Of a stretch of DNA of 64,000 nucleotides, positions 8,351-17,794 are shown in pieces; positions within the stretch are counted from its first letter, which is position 1; every line of letters starts with the position of its first letter. The DNA is taken from NCBI GenBank assembly GCA_013361935.1, contig JABFXC010000034.1:1-64000 (forward strand), written 5' to 3'. The DNA is from Gemmatimonadaceae bacterium (lineage in GTDB: Bacteria > Gemmatimonadota > Gemmatimonadetes > Gemmatimonadales > Gemmatimonadaceae). The notes under the pieces were generated by a model. The model was not told the DNA's origin. It saw nothing but the letters and a program-made list of their open reading frames with translations, and made no database searches. Made by a program: the position numbers and the translations under genes.

Positions 8351-8911
8351 TTACGCGTGTCGCGCGACCCAGTAGGCGAGGTACGCCACCGCGGCCACGT
8401 AGCCGAGCGCGGCCTTCCACTCGCCGTGCTTCATGTAGAGCGGGAAGCTGAAGCCGACACCCTCCGCCGGCATACCCTCACCGCCCCACGGAAGCGGACG
8501 CGGGAAGAATGCCGGAACGTTTCGCTCGTACTGGGCGTACGCGTCGGGGAAGCGGCCGCGGATGTTCGCCTTCTCGCGAGCCATCGTCGGAGCGTAGATC
8601 ACGAGGAAGAACGCGGCGACGAGGAGGACGAGGAGCCAGTGCGCGGCGATCGCGAACCCGACGGCGATGAGGAAGCTGCCGAAATACAGCGGGTTCCGCG
8701 TGAACGCGTAGGGACCGCTGGTCGCGAGCCGGTCGTTCTTCATGATGTGACCGGACGCCCAGGCACGGACGAAGACGCCGATGAGGGCGACGATCGCGCC
8801 GATGAGGAGCGACTGCCGGGTGACATATCGCGGCGCGAGCCAGAGGTACAGCGCGGCGAGGACGAAGCCGAGGGGAAGCCGCAGCTTCTTGGCGATGAGT
8901 GACGCGCTCAA
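8351..8911 (-). CDS. Isoprenylcysteine carboxyl methyltransferase-like membrane protein
   Basis: A 186-aa integral membrane protein with about five hydrophobic segments. The diagnostic region is KNDRLATSGPYAFTRNPLYFGSF, matching the (V/T)xGPYxxxRNPxY signature of the ICMT/PEMT methyltransferase superfamily, followed by two hydrophobic helices and a conserved E/Y-rich segment (MAREKANIRGRFPDAYAQYE). Such bacterial proteins methylate isoprenoids, phospholipids or unknown small molecules; the substrate cannot be told here. Its start overlaps the end of the acyl-CoA dehydrogenase gene by 4 nt, so the two are co-transcribed. Confidence 0.82.
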   Translation of the reverse strand: MSASLIAKKLRLPLGFVLAALYLWLAPRYVTRQSLLIGAIVALIGVFVRAWASGHIMKNDRLATSGPYAFTRNPLYFGSFLIAVGFAIAAHWLLVLLVAAFFLVIYAPTMAREKANIRGRFPDAYAQYERNVPAFFPRPLPWGGEGMPAEGVGFSFPLYMKHGEWKAALGYVAAVAYLAYWVARHA

Positions 8912-10125
8912 TCCGCGAGCTCCTTCAGGATGTGACGGGCGATGACCATGCGCTGAATCTCCGAAGTGCCCTCGCCGATCTCGCAGATCTTCGCGTCGCG
9001 CATCATGCGCTCGACGGGGTATTCCTTGGTGTAGCCGTAGCCGCCGTGGACCTGGATGGCCTTGATCGTGTTGCGCATGGCGAGCTCGGAGCAGTAGAGC
9101 TTCGCCTGCGCGGCCTGCTTCGCGAACGGGCGGCCGTTCATCGCGAGCCAGGCCGCGTGGAAGGTGAGGTGCTTCCCGGCTTCGATCTCCGTGGCCATGT
9201 CGGCGAGCTGGAAGCCGATGCCCTGGAAGTCGGCGATGCGCTGCCCGAACTGCCGGCGGGTGCTCGCGTACTTCACGGCCTCCTCATAGGCGCCCTCGGC
9301 GATCCCGAGCGAGAGCGCGGCGATCCCCACGCGGCCGGAGTCGAGGGTGCGCATGAAGTTGACGAAGCCCATCCCTTCCTCGCCGAGCAGGTTCTCGGCG
9401 GGGACTTCGACGTCCTCGAAGACGAGCTCGCGCGTGTCCGAAGCACGCCAGCCGAGCTTGTCCTCCTTCTTTCCCGAGCGGAAACCGGGCATCGGCGCGA
9501 GGGAGTCGTCGTGGCCGACGCCCAGCTCGCGGGCGATGGGCAGGTCGCTCGTCTCCTTGGTGAGGATGAAGGAGCTGATCCCCTTCGTGCCTTTCGACGG
9601 GTCGGTCACGGCGGTGACGACGAAGATCTCGCCGACGCCGCCGTGGGTGATGAAGATCTTGCTCCCGTTCAGGACGTAGCGGCCACCTTCGCGGCGCGCG
9701 GTGGTGCGGGTTCCGCCAGCGTCGCTGCCCGCGTTAGGCTCGGTGAGACCGAAGCCGCCGAGCACCTTCCCCGTCGCGAGCAGGGGGACGTAGCGCCGCT
9801 TCTGCTCTTCGCTGCCGAAGTTGACGATCGGCGAGGTGCCGAGGGTGGTATGCGCGGAGATCGTGATGGCGTGGGAGGCATCGACCTTCGCCATCTCGTT
9901 GATGGCGATCATGTAGCTGATCAGGTCGAGACCGGCGCCGCCGAGCTCCTCGGGCCACGGGATCCCGAGCAGCCCGAGCTCGCCCATGCGCTTCACGTTC
10001 TCCCAGGGAAACTTCGCGGAGGCGTCGAGCTCGCGGGCGACGGGAAGCACTTCGGTGCGCGCGAACTCGCGAACCATGTCGCGAACGGCGAGATGCTGCT
10101 CGGTGAAATACAGCGAATCGTCCAA
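8908..10125 (-). CDS. Acyl-CoA dehydrogenase
   Basis: A 405-aa FAD-dependent enzyme that oxidises an acyl-CoA to the trans-2-enoyl-CoA and passes electrons to electron-transfer flavoprotein. Full-length family architecture: N-terminal helical domain (MDDSLYFTEQHLAVRDMVRE), middle beta domain with FGLTEPNAGSDAGGT and SKIFITHGG, and a C-terminal helical domain with IQVHGGYGYTKEYPVER and EGTSEIQR, the Glu of the latter being the likely catalytic base. It resembles short/branched-chain dehydrogenases, but chain length cannot be read from sequence. It lies 9 nt after recQ. It could feed the enoyl-CoA carboxylase/hydratase genes at 15-19 kb, but this is speculation. Confidence 0.93.
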   Translation of the reverse strand: MDDSLYFTEQHLAVRDMVREFARTEVLPVARELDASAKFPWENVKRMGELGLLGIPWPEELGGAGLDLISYMIAINEMAKVDASHAITISAHTTLGTSPIVNFGSEEQKRRYVPLLATGKVLGGFGLTEPNAGSDAGGTRTTARREGGRYVLNGSKIFITHGGVGEIFVVTAVTDPSKGTKGISSFILTKETSDLPIARELGVGHDDSLAPMPGFRSGKKEDKLGWRASDTRELVFEDVEVPAENLLGEEGMGFVNFMRTLDSGRVGIAALSLGIAEGAYEEAVKYASTRRQFGQRIADFQGIGFQLADMATEIEAGKHLTFHAAWLAMNGRPFAKQAAQAKLYCSELAMRNTIKAIQVHGGYGYTKEYPVERMMRDAKICEIGEGTSEIQRMVIARHILKELAD

Positions 10126-10134
10126 GAGTCCTCG

Positions 10135-12231
10135 TCAGGCGGCTTCGGTGGTCTCGTCGCGCAGGACGGCGAGGAAGCGCTCGCCGTACTTCTCGAGTTT
10201 CATCGGTCCGACCCCGCGAACCTCGGCCATCGCGTGCGTGGTGCGAGGGCGTCGTACCGCGAGCTCGGCCAGCGTCCTGTCCGGAAAGACGACGTACGGA
10301 GGCACCTTGTCCTCGCGGGCGATCGTCGTTCGCAACGTCTTGAGACGGGCGAGCATCTCGCTCGACTCGGTATCGAGGGCTGGCGCGTCGGTCGACTCGT
10401 CGAACCTGACGAGCACGTCGTCCGTTCCGACGACGCGGCCGCGCGGCCGCTGACGGTCGCGCGGCGGCTCGGCGCGCTTCCGCGTCTTCGCCCGCGGCTC
10501 GTCCGACGCGGGCACGTGGATGCCCATGCAGTTGTCGCAGGCACCGCACGTCTGGCGCGCCGCAGGATCGCCGAAATATCGAAGCACGAACCCGCGCCGG
10601 CAACCGCGCGTGTAGGCGTACTGCTGCATCGCGTCGAGCTTCGCGAGGTCGCCGCGCCGGCGCCGGTCGAGGGTCTCCCAATCGATGCGCACCGAGGAGA
10701 GCGGCGCACCGGGGTTCGCGAGCCGGGCGCCTCCGCCGTCGCGCTCGAAGGTGAGGAACTGCCGGCGCTGCAGCGACTCGAGGAGGGGAAAGGATCCCGG
10801 CGCGCCGCCCAGTCCCGGGGGAAGCGCCTCCAGGTCGAGCGCGGCGCCGTCGTAGACGCGCTCTCCCCCCGCCGACTTCCACAGCGCGCGAAGGAGAGCG
10901 AGCTCGAGGCCGTTCTCGGAGCCGAGCTCGCGCTTGATGCGATCGGGGCGCGCGAGCAGGCGGACGAACACGCGGCTCGCCGACTCGCTCTCCCGCAGCA
11001 CGGCGCCCGCCTGGACGAGCACGCGCAGCACCGACTCCACTTCGCGCGCCGAGGTCTTGCCGCCGGCGCGCAGGGCGAGGCGCTCCGCGTCCAGATCGTC
11101 GAGCTTCCCCGAGCGGTCGGCGTCGCGAAGGATCGCGTTGTAGACGCGTTCGATCACCGCGCGCTCGGGGTACGCGCCCTTGATGAAGAACTCGTGCGTG
11201 AAGCGGTCGGGGAAGCTGTGGAGCAGCACGCAGTCCGAGGGCAGCCCATCGCGGCCCGCGCGGCCGGCTTCCTGGTAGTACGCCTCGAGAGTGCCGGGCA
11301 TCGCGTGGTGGACGACGAGCCGCACGTTGGGCTTGTCGATCCCCATCCCGAATGCGTTCGTCGCGACGATCGCACGGACGTCCTCGCGCATGAAGGCGTC
11401 CTGCACCTCATGGCGGTGCTTGTCGTCGAGGCCCGCGTGATAGGCGACCGAGGGGATGCGCGCGCGCTCGAGGACGCGGGCGACGCGCTCCACCGCGCGC
11501 CGCGTCGAGGCGTAGACGACGGCGAGCCCCTCGGCATCGCGGATCGCGCGGACGAGCTCCGCGTCCTTGTCGTCGTCCGTGCGCGTCGGGACGACGTGAT
11601 AGCGGAGATTGATCCGGTCGAAGCCGGTGATGACCGTCTCGGGATCGCGGAGCGAGAGCTGCCGCGCGATGTCGCGGCGCACCTCCGGCGTCGCCGTCGC
11701 GGTGAGCGCGACGACCGGCGGATTGCCGAGCCGCTCGCGCACCTGCGCCATGCGCAGATAGCTCGGCCGGAAATCGTGCCCCCACTCGCTGATGCAGTGG
11801 GCCTCGTCGAGCGCGAGCAGCGACACGCCCATGCGCGCGATCCGCTCGGCGGTGTTCGCGAAGTCGAAGCGCTCGGGGGCGACGTAGAGGAGCTTGATCT
11901 CGCCGCGCTGCGCCGCCGCGAGGCGGTTCGAGACTTCCGCGCTCGACAGCGTGCTGTTCACGAACGCCGCGGGAAGGCCACGCGCGGTGAGCGCGTCCAC
12001 CTGATCCTTCATCAGCGAGATCAGGGGGGAGACGACGACGGTGAGCCCGGGCAGAAGCAGCGCCGGGATCTGGTAGCAGATCGACTTGCCGCCGCCGGTG
12101 GGCAGAATCACCAGCGTGTCGCGAGCGTCGAGCACGGAGGCCACCGCGCGCGCCTGTCCGGGCCGGAAGTCGTCGTAGCCGAAATGCGTCCGCAGCGCGG
12201 AGCGCGCCTCTTCGATGGTCGGTCGGGTCAT
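10135..12231 (-). CDS. recQ: ATP-dependent DNA helicase RecQ
   Basis: A 698-aa superfamily-2 3'-5' helicase for recombination and replication-fork repair. Motif I is LPTGGGKSICYQIP, the DEAH box is LDEAHCISEWGHDFR, and motif VI is YYQEAGRAGRDGLPS. The RecQ-specific zinc-binding region (CRRGFVLRYFGD, CGACDNC) follows at about 540-570, and an HRDC domain (about 620-690, ending MKLEKYGERFLAVL) closes the protein, with a basic KTRKRAEPPRDRQRPRGR linker between. The full RecQ domain set is present. It sits 60 nt after the U32 gene on the same strand. Confidence 0.95.
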   Translation of the reverse strand: MTRPTIEEARSALRTHFGYDDFRPGQARAVASVLDARDTLVILPTGGGKSICYQIPALLLPGLTVVVSPLISLMKDQVDALTARGLPAAFVNSTLSSAEVSNRLAAAQRGEIKLLYVAPERFDFANTAERIARMGVSLLALDEAHCISEWGHDFRPSYLRMAQVRERLGNPPVVALTATATPEVRRDIARQLSLRDPETVITGFDRINLRYHVVPTRTDDDKDAELVRAIRDAEGLAVVYASTRRAVERVARVLERARIPSVAYHAGLDDKHRHEVQDAFMREDVRAIVATNAFGMGIDKPNVRLVVHHAMPGTLEAYYQEAGRAGRDGLPSDCVLLHSFPDRFTHEFFIKGAYPERAVIERVYNAILRDADRSGKLDDLDAERLALRAGGKTSAREVESVLRVLVQAGAVLRESESASRVFVRLLARPDRIKRELGSENGLELALLRALWKSAGGERVYDGAALDLEALPPGLGGAPGSFPLLESLQRRQFLTFERDGGGARLANPGAPLSSVRIDWETLDRRRRGDLAKLDAMQQYAYTRGCRRGFVLRYFGDPAARQTCGACDNCMGIHVPASDEPRAKTRKRAEPPRDRQRPRGRVVGTDDVLVRFDESTDAPALDTESSEMLARLKTLRTTIAREDKVPPYVVFPDRTLAELAVRRPRTTHAMAEVRGVGPMKLEKYGERFLAVLRDETTEAA

Positions 12232-12291
12232 GCGGCCAGGCTCGCCCGGTGTGACCCGCGTCGCGACATCGAACCGTCGCCGCGCGTGCCG

Positions 12292-14790
12292 CTAGACCGC
12301 ACGCGCGAAATGCCCTCGCGTGAACCCCGAGCCGACGAGCTCGCGCACGGTGCCACGCGCGTCGCGGTCGCCCGCGGCGAGCGCGTCGAGCTGCGCGCGA
12401 TAGCGTCGCACGATCTCGCCGACCGGCTCGCCGGCGATGTTGAACACGAGCTGGAAGCCGCGCACCCCGCTCTCCCAGAGGCGCGGCAGATACTCGCTCC
12501 CCTCGACGGGCCGCGAGTGGAGGAGACGATTGCGGCACGCCGAGTCCGTTGCGACGGGAAAGGTATAGCCCGCCGGGTCGGTGATCGTGACGTTGGTGTG
12601 CTTCTGCACGCAGAGATCGCGGCAGGTCGTCGCTACGCGGTCGAACGCAGCGGAGAGCACGCAGTGCTCGATCGTCATCCCCTCGGGCCTGCCGTAGAGG
12701 AAGACGTCGAATCCCCTGCCGCGCCACGGCTCGACCACCTGCGCCATCTCGTCGGTCGTGAGCTCGAGGGAGACCGTGACGCGGCTCGCGCCCAACGCGA
12801 AGAGCTCGGCGGCGGTGTGCTGGTTGAAGCAGTTCACCGCGTAGTCGGCGGCCACGTCGCGTCCCGCGCCACCCAGCTCGGCGACGAGGCCGAGGTGGCC
12901 GCTGAGGATCGGCGTGCCAAGGTCGAGCCACTTCTGCAGCGCGGCACGCTCCTCGGGACGCACGATGCTCGGCGTTCGCAGGCGGAATGCGACGCCGCGG
13001 GCCGCGAGCTCGTCGCGGAGCGCGGTGACGCGCGCGCGCGGCGGCGCCGGATGGCGAAGGAAGGGATCGAAGACGATCTCGGTGGCCCCGGCGTCGGCGG
13101 CGGCGCGCGCGTCGTCGAGGGTGAACACGCTGGCGCGGAGCGCGAAGGGCTCCGCGTGCGTGGCGGGCGCGGGCGCACGCGACGTATCGAGCAGCGCGAT
13201 GGATGCGTCGATGTTCTCGTCGCGCTCCGCGAGGCGCGCGTCGCGCGCCCAGTCGCGCCGGAGCATGAGCTGCTCGATCGCCTGCTGCCGCAGGTGGTTC
13301 ACGGCGCTGATGGGAAGGAACAGCCCCGGAGCCAGCGCCGCGTCGTCGAGGGCGCCGAGGACGAAGGGCGTGTCCCCCATGCGGCCGAGCTGCTCGCGCA
13401 GCGTCTCCCGCGTGAGGGCACGCGCGGTCGCCGGCGCGAGCGTCGGCTCGGAGCGCGTGGTGATCGTCTCGCCGTCCGCGGAGAAGACCGCCTTGAGCGG
13501 CGAGCCCGCCGACCCGAACACACGCACGTCGACGCGCGTCTTGCGCTGGCGGATGGTCGTCGGAAGCGAGGCATAGCTCGCGCGTGCGCGCTCGAGGAGC
13601 GCGGCCTCGCTCGAGCGGACCACCTTCCAGCCCGTCGCGATGGGAACGCGAGTCGCGATGGCCTGGCGATATACGCCGTCGCGGGCGGAGAGCGTGCGGA
13701 TCTGCGCGACCTGGAAGCCGGTCGACGCGGCGGTGTTTCCCTCGGGCGGCTCGAAGCCGAGCCCGTCGCGCTCGCGGATCTCGTCGCGGACCTCGACGAT
13801 CAGCTCTCCGCGCTCGCAGCCGACGACCACGCCGAGCTCGCGGCCCCGGTTGTCCGGCTGGTTGCGGGTGATGTACGCGCGCCCCGCGCGGCCGCCGTAC
13901 ATCCCGCCGGTGAAGCCGCGCGAGTAGATCTGCACGAGCGGCGCGACCTCACTTCCCGGAGCCGGGAGCGGCTCGCCCCGCGAGACCGCCTCGAGGAACT
14001 GCTTGTACTCGCGCGTGACGGTCGCGACGTACTCGGGCTTCTTCTTGCGGCCTTCGACCTTGAGACAGCCGACGCCCGCGTCGGCGATCTCGGCGAGGTG
14101 CTCGTACGCGGCGAGATCCTTCGCCGAGATGAGATAGCCGCGATCGAGCTCCGCGCCGGTCGCGCTATCGGTGAGCACGTAGTCCTTGCGGCAGGACTGC
14201 GCGCACGATCCGCGATTCGCGCTGCGCTCGGAGATCATCCCGGACATGTAGCACTGCCCGGAGTACGAGATGCACAGCGCGCCGTGGACGAACGTCTCGA
14301 GGCCGAGATCGGGGACGGCGGCGCGGATCGCGCGGATGTCGTCGAGGGTGTTCTCGCGCGCGAGCACGACGCGCTCGATGCCGAGGTGCTTCATGACGGC
14401 CGCTCCGCTCGCGTCATGCACCGTCATCTGCGTCGAGCCGTGGATCTCGAGCTCGGGGTACACGCGCTGGATGAGCCGGACGATGCCTACGTCCTGGACG
14501 ATCGCCGCGTCGATCCCGCGGTCGACGGCGCCGCCGAGGAATCGGAGCGCGTCCCGAAGCTCGGCGGGCTTGAAGAGGATGTTGAAGGTCAGGTAGATGC
14601 GCCGGCCGCGCTCGTGCGCGATCCGGCAGGCTTCCTCGACCTCATCCAGGGAGAGCTGTGCCCCCTCGTCGCGCGCGTTGAAGCGTTCGGCGCCGAGATA
14701 GACGGCGTCCGCGCCATTGGCGACGGCGGCGCGAACGGCCTCGAGCGAGCCGGCCGGCGCGAGCAGTTCGGGTACACGCTTCAGCTGCAT
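12292..14790 (-). CDS. U32-family protein, RlhA/YhbU-like (long form with DUF3656 region)
   Basis: An 832-aa protein. The N-terminal U32 TIM-barrel has ELLAPAGSLEAVRAAVANGA and the family signature ETFVHGALCISYSGQC, followed by the Cys cluster NRGSCAQSCRKDY. A middle DUF3656-type region (about 390-530) and a second barrel-like part with further Cys (FDRVATTCRDLCVQKH) follow. This long form resembles Escherichia coli RlhA, which hydroxylates cytidine 2501 of 23S rRNA using prephenate, rather than a true protease. The Cys residues probably hold an Fe-S cluster, as known for U32 proteins. The role as rRNA hydroxylase is an inference. An AGGAC ribosome site precedes the ATG. Confidence 0.88.
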   Translation of the reverse strand: MQLKRVPELLAPAGSLEAVRAAVANGADAVYLGAERFNARDEGAQLSLDEVEEACRIAHERGRRIYLTFNILFKPAELRDALRFLGGAVDRGIDAAIVQDVGIVRLIQRVYPELEIHGSTQMTVHDASGAAVMKHLGIERVVLARENTLDDIRAIRAAVPDLGLETFVHGALCISYSGQCYMSGMISERSANRGSCAQSCRKDYVLTDSATGAELDRGYLISAKDLAAYEHLAEIADAGVGCLKVEGRKKKPEYVATVTREYKQFLEAVSRGEPLPAPGSEVAPLVQIYSRGFTGGMYGGRAGRAYITRNQPDNRGRELGVVVGCERGELIVEVRDEIRERDGLGFEPPEGNTAASTGFQVAQIRTLSARDGVYRQAIATRVPIATGWKVVRSSEAALLERARASYASLPTTIRQRKTRVDVRVFGSAGSPLKAVFSADGETITTRSEPTLAPATARALTRETLREQLGRMGDTPFVLGALDDAALAPGLFLPISAVNHLRQQAIEQLMLRRDWARDARLAERDENIDASIALLDTSRAPAPATHAEPFALRASVFTLDDARAAADAGATEIVFDPFLRHPAPPRARVTALRDELAARGVAFRLRTPSIVRPEERAALQKWLDLGTPILSGHLGLVAELGGAGRDVAADYAVNCFNQHTAAELFALGASRVTVSLELTTDEMAQVVEPWRGRGFDVFLYGRPEGMTIEHCVLSAAFDRVATTCRDLCVQKHTNVTITDPAGYTFPVATDSACRNRLLHSRPVEGSEYLPRLWESGVRGFQLVFNIAGEPVGEIVRRYRAQLDALAAGDRDARGTVRELVGSGFTRGHFARAV

Positions 14791-15124
14791 AAGTCCTGAA
14801 ATCTAGCAGCTTTGCGTGCGCTTTTGCAGGTGAGACCGGAGCGGGGACGGCTATGGGCTCGGCGGGGGTTGCATCGGATCGCTCCGTGCGCGTTTCCGGG
14901 GGCCTCGCGGCGGCCCTTCGGCTCTGGCAAGGGCTATCAAAACACGAAGGTCACGAAGGGACACGAAGGGTGCTCGAGCACGGCCTTCGTGTCCCTTCGT
15001 GACCTTCGTGTTTCAATGACAAGGGCAACGTCGGCTCGTTGCAGTGAGGAGTTCCTCCGCCCCCGGGGGGCGATCCGATGCCAACACCAGCCGAGCAACG
15101 AAGCGCCCGGCGGCTCCCACCAGA
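14791..15124. other. 334-bp intergenic region with large palindrome
   Basis: No gene is supported here; the open frames present are antisense shadows of the palindrome. The region holds the promoter side of the U32 gene, with a candidate -10 TAGATT about 20 nt upstream of its ATG, and the large perfect palindrome at 14940-15013. The rest is unremarkable GC-rich sequence. Confidence 0.6.
14940..15013. repeat. Perfect 30-bp inverted repeat (74-nt palindromic element)
   Basis: The left arm at 14940-14969 and right arm at 14984-15013 are exact reverse complements; each contains three tandem copies of a CACGAAGG-like unit. The 14-nt centre contains a second perfect palindrome (GTGCTCGAGCAC, 14970-14981), so nearly the whole element can form one hairpin. 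Read on the minus strand it ends in TTTT. It lies 111 nt beyond the last gene of the long 32-15 kb minus-strand run, so it may terminate that transcript. The internal repetition also suggests a mobile or REP-like element. Confidence 0.85.
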
Positions 15125-15310
15125 TCAGTCCTGCGTCGGCGGGCGGCGACCCGGACGCGGCCCGAACCAGCGGGCGAGCACGGCGACGCCCATGATCGCG
15201 ATGCCCACCCACATCGCGGTGCGGTTGTCGGCGCGCGCCCCCCAGGCCCAGATGACGAAGCCCGCGAGGGAGAGCGCGAGGCGGAGTCGAAGCAGGGCGC
15301 TGGCGTTCAT
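15125..15310 (-). CDS. Small membrane protein, two predicted transmembrane helices
   Basis: A 61-aa protein, hydrophobic over residues 6-25 and 30-48 (LALSLAGFVIWAWGARA; MWVGIAIMGVAVLARWFG), with a basic, Pro-rich C-terminus. No family recognised. Its ATG overlaps the stop of the enoyl-CoA hydratase gene by 4 nt, the coupling seen throughout this operon, which is the main reason to accept it as real. It is the last gene of the run before the palindrome. Confidence 0.6.
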   Translation of the reverse strand: MNASALLRLRLALSLAGFVIWAWGARADNRTAMWVGIAIMGVAVLARWFGPRPGRRPPTQD

Positions 15311-16086
15311 CGCCCCTCCTTTCCGCGGGCGACGAAGCTGCGCACGCCTTCGCGAAAGTCCTCGGTGAGACGCGCTTCGACGTTGGTCACGATCCCCGCG
15401 GCGATGCCGTCGGCGAAGGAGAGCTCGTCAAGCTTGTGGAAGAGCCACTTCGTGAGCGCCATCGCCGTCTTCGGCGAGCGCGCCATCTCCTCGACGATGC
15501 GCTCGACGTCGGCGTCAAAGGTGCGGCCGGGGAGAATGCGGCTGACCAGGCCGATGCGCGCGCCTTCCTCCGCGCCGATGATCCGGCCGGTGAGCACGAG
15601 GTCCGCCGCGTGCTTCTCGCCGACGCAGCGGCGGAGCATCGTCATGACCATCGCGGGAACGAAGCCGACCCGGACCTCGGGAAAGCCGAAGTTCGCTTCC
15701 TCCTGCGCGAGCACGAGGTCGCAGGCGATGGCGAGCCCCGCTCCGCCGGCGAGGGCGCGGCCGTGGACGGCGGCGACGATCGGCTTCACGATCGTGCGGA
15801 TCGCGAGGAAGACGCGACCGAGCGACTCGGCGTCCTCGCGATGCACCTCGTTCGGCTCGCCGATCATCGCGGCGAGCGCCTCGAGGTCGGCGCCCGCGCA
15901 GAAGTCCTTCCCTTCTCCGCGCAGCACGATGACGCGCACCGTCGGGTCGGCCTCGAGGGTGCTGAGCGCCGCGAAGAGCTCCTCGGCGGTCTGGCGGTCG
16001 AGCGCGTTGCGCTTCTCCGGACGCGTCAGGCGGATGTAGCCGACGCCGTTCCGCCGCTCCGTGGCGACGCGCGTTCCCTCGCTCAT
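15307..16086 (-). CDS. Enoyl-CoA hydratase/isomerase family protein
   Basis: A 259-aa crotonase-fold protein. The first oxyanion-hole segment is GKDFCAGADLEAL and the second is GRALAGGAGLAIACDLVLA, followed by ANFGFPEVRVGFVPAM, where catalytic acidic residues of the family normally lie. The neighbours (acyl-CoA carboxyltransferase, AtuA and AtuA-like) suggest it hydrates a glutaconyl-CoA-type product, as LiuC or AtuE do, but crotonase substrates cannot be read from sequence. It is coupled by 4-nt overlaps on both sides. Confidence 0.9.
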   Translation of the reverse strand: MSEGTRVATERRNGVGYIRLTRPEKRNALDRQTAEELFAALSTLEADPTVRVIVLRGEGKDFCAGADLEALAAMIGEPNEVHREDAESLGRVFLAIRTIVKPIVAAVHGRALAGGAGLAIACDLVLAQEEANFGFPEVRVGFVPAMVMTMLRRCVGEKHAADLVLTGRIIGAEEGARIGLVSRILPGRTFDADVERIVEEMARSPKTAMALTKWLFHKLDELSFADGIAAGIVTNVEARLTEDFREGVRSFVARGKEGR

Positions 16087-16436
16087 GGCGCCGCCGGAAG
16101 CTGGAGGCGCTTCGCCTCGTCGTCGGGGACGTCGATCACCATCCGCAGCATCGCCGTGGAGAAGACCTTCCCCTGCGCGTCGGTCTTGAGGGAGAGCGTT
16201 CCCCCGCCGCCGAGCGCGCCGTGCAGGAGAAAGTTCAGCGCCGAGAGGTTGGGGAGCTCGTAGCGCTCGACGTCCCCGGTGATCACCCCGCGAAAATGCT
16301 GCGCGACCCGCTCACGGGTCAGCGCACGGTCGATCACGGGATACCATTCGGGGCGCATCGCGATGACGCCGACGTTCGCCGTGTCGCCCTTGTCGCCCGA
16401 TCGGGCGTGCGCGACATCGAGGAGACGAACTTTCAC
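16083..16436 (-). CDS. AtuA-like small protein (ferredoxin-fold AtuA-associated domain)
   Basis: A 117-aa protein. The start is the GTG that overlaps the AtuA stop codon by 4 nt (GTGA at 16433-16436); an open frame continues upstream but only as a shadow of AtuA. It opens with [21 protein letters not shown], the strongly conserved signature of the small domain that accompanies AtuA/DUF1446 proteins, either fused or as a neighbouring gene. Function is unknown, but the domain occurs with acyl-CoA carboxylase clusters for acyclic terpene and related branched acyl-CoA breakdown. Confidence 0.85.
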   Translation of the reverse strand: MKVRLLDVAHARSGDKGDTANVGVIAMRPEWYPVIDRALTRERVAQHFRGVITGDVERYELPNLSALNFLLHGALGGGGTLSLKTDAQGKVFSTAMLRMVIDVPDDEAKRLQLPAAP

Positions 16437-17794
16437 GCGAGCACCTCCACCTTCGTGGTGACGACGGTCTTGTCGACGAGCGCGGGCCAGTAGGCGACGA
16501 CCTCCTCGACCTTCGGGCGACCCCCGGCGAAGCCGGTGACGCTCGGCGGGCCATTGAGCACGAGCGGGGCGAGCTCGCGCGTGAAGCGCTCCACCGATGC
16601 GCGGTCGGGGCCGCGCACGCCGACGCGGAGCTGCACCTCGGGCAGATCGCCCGGCGTGCCGGCGAGCGGCCCGTGCGCCGCCGACGCGCCGACGAACTCG
16701 GTGAGCACTTCGTCGAAGCGAAGGCCGAGGTTCTTCAGGCGCTCGCGCAGCACGCGGTCGGCGAGCTTCGCCTTGTCGAGCGCGTCGGGCCAGGAGTAGA
16801 CCAGAGTGCCGACCGCCTTGAAGCCGGCGCGATAGGCGATGGAGACTTTCAGCTTGTCCGTCGGCGCGCGGCCGCGGATCCCGAAGACGCGCACGCGGTC
16901 GGAACCCGCGTCCTCGATGCGGATGGTCGTGAAGTCGGCGACGACGTCGGGGGTGATGTACGAATGCGGGTCGCCCATCTCGTAGACGAGCTGCTCGGCG
17001 ACGGTGTGCACGGAGACGCGCCCGCCGGTGCCGGCGTGCTTCGTGACGACGAAGGTCCCGTCGGCCGACGCCTCGACGATCGGGTAGCCGACGTTCGCGA
17101 GGTCGGGGATGTCGCGCCAGTCGTAGAGGCAGTTGCCTCCCGAGCACTGTGCTCCGCACTCGATGATGTGGCCGGCGACGATCCCCGCGGCGAGGCGGTC
17201 CCAGTCGGTGGCCGCCCAGCCGAACTCGTGACGGAGCGGGGCCATGGTGAGCGCGGTGTCGGTCGAGCGCCCCGTGACGACGACGTTCGCGCCGCGCGCC
17301 AGCGCCTCGACGATCGGCTCGGAGCCGATGTAGGCGTTGGCCGAGAGAACGCGGTCGCGGACGCTGCCTAACGGCGCGCCGGTCTCCATGTTCGCGAAGG
17401 GGTGTCCGGCGGCGATGAGCTCGTCGAGCCGCGGGAGCAGGTCGTCGCCGGTGACGACGCCGATGCGCACCTTCGACGCGGCGTCGCGGGCGCGGGCGAC
17501 CTCGCGTACCGCCTCCGCGCACGCGGGCGGATTCACGCCGCCGGCATTGGCGATGACCTTGACGCCGCGATCGGCGACCGCTGGCATCACGCTCTCCATC
17601 GCGCCGATGAAGTCGCGCGCGTATCCCATCTTCGGATCGCGCTCCTTCTGCTTCTGAAGGATCGACATCGTGACCTCGGCCAGATAGTCGAGCATCAGGT
17701 AGTCGACCTGACCGCCTTCGACCTGGCGGCGCGGGGCCTCGAGCCAATCGCCCCAGAACCCCTGTCCGGCGGCGACACGAACGGTCCGACTCAT
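16433..17794 (-). CDS. AtuA family protein (DUF1446)
   Basis: A 453-aa protein. The start at 17794 overlaps the carboxyltransferase stop (ATGA). It begins [20 protein letters not shown] and has [38 protein letters not shown] and [13 protein letters not shown], typical of the AtuA/DUF1446 family. AtuA is required for citronellol/geraniol use in Pseudomonas, but its reaction is not established. Here it is fixed between the carboxyltransferase and its small partner protein, so a role on the carboxylated acyl-CoA is plausible. No signal peptide; cytoplasmic. Confidence 0.9.
   Translation of the reverse strand: MSRTVRVAAGQGFWGDWLEAPRRQVEGGQVDYLMLDYLAEVTMSILQKQKERDPKMGYARDFIGAMESVMPAVADRGVKVIANAGGVNPPACAEAVREVARARDAASKVRIGVVTGDDLLPRLDELIAAGHPFANMETGAPLGSVRDRVLSANAYIGSEPIVEALARGANVVVTGRSTDTALTMAPLRHEFGWAATDWDRLAAGIVAGHIIECGAQCSGGNCLYDWRDIPDLANVGYPIVEASADGTFVVTKHAGTGGRVSVHTVAEQLVYEMGDPHSYITPDVVADFTTIRIEDAGSDRVRVFGIRGRAPTDKLKVSIAYRAGFKAVGTLVYSWPDALDKAKLADRVLRERLKNLGLRFDEVLTEFVGASAAHGPLAGTPGDLPEVQLRVGVRGPDRASVERFTRELAPLVLNGPPSVTGFAGGRPKVEEVVAYWPALVDKTVVTTKVEVLA

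Noticed and set aside
12292..14790. Annotation as a collagenase-type peptidase
   Set aside because: The long form with a DUF3656 region and Cys clusters fits the RlhA-like RNA hydroxylase branch better than a protease; no protease motif is visible.
8899..14799. A 1966-codon open frame on the plus strand
   Set aside because: It is antisense to the acyl-CoA dehydrogenase, recQ and U32 genes. Its translation is Arg/Ala/Glu/Val-rich, with no domain, as expected from a high-GC third-position shadow.
14940..15013. CRISPR-like array because of repeated CACGAAGG units
   Set aside because: The repeats are 9-10 nt apart with no spacers, form a perfect inverted repeat, and there are no cas genes nearby.
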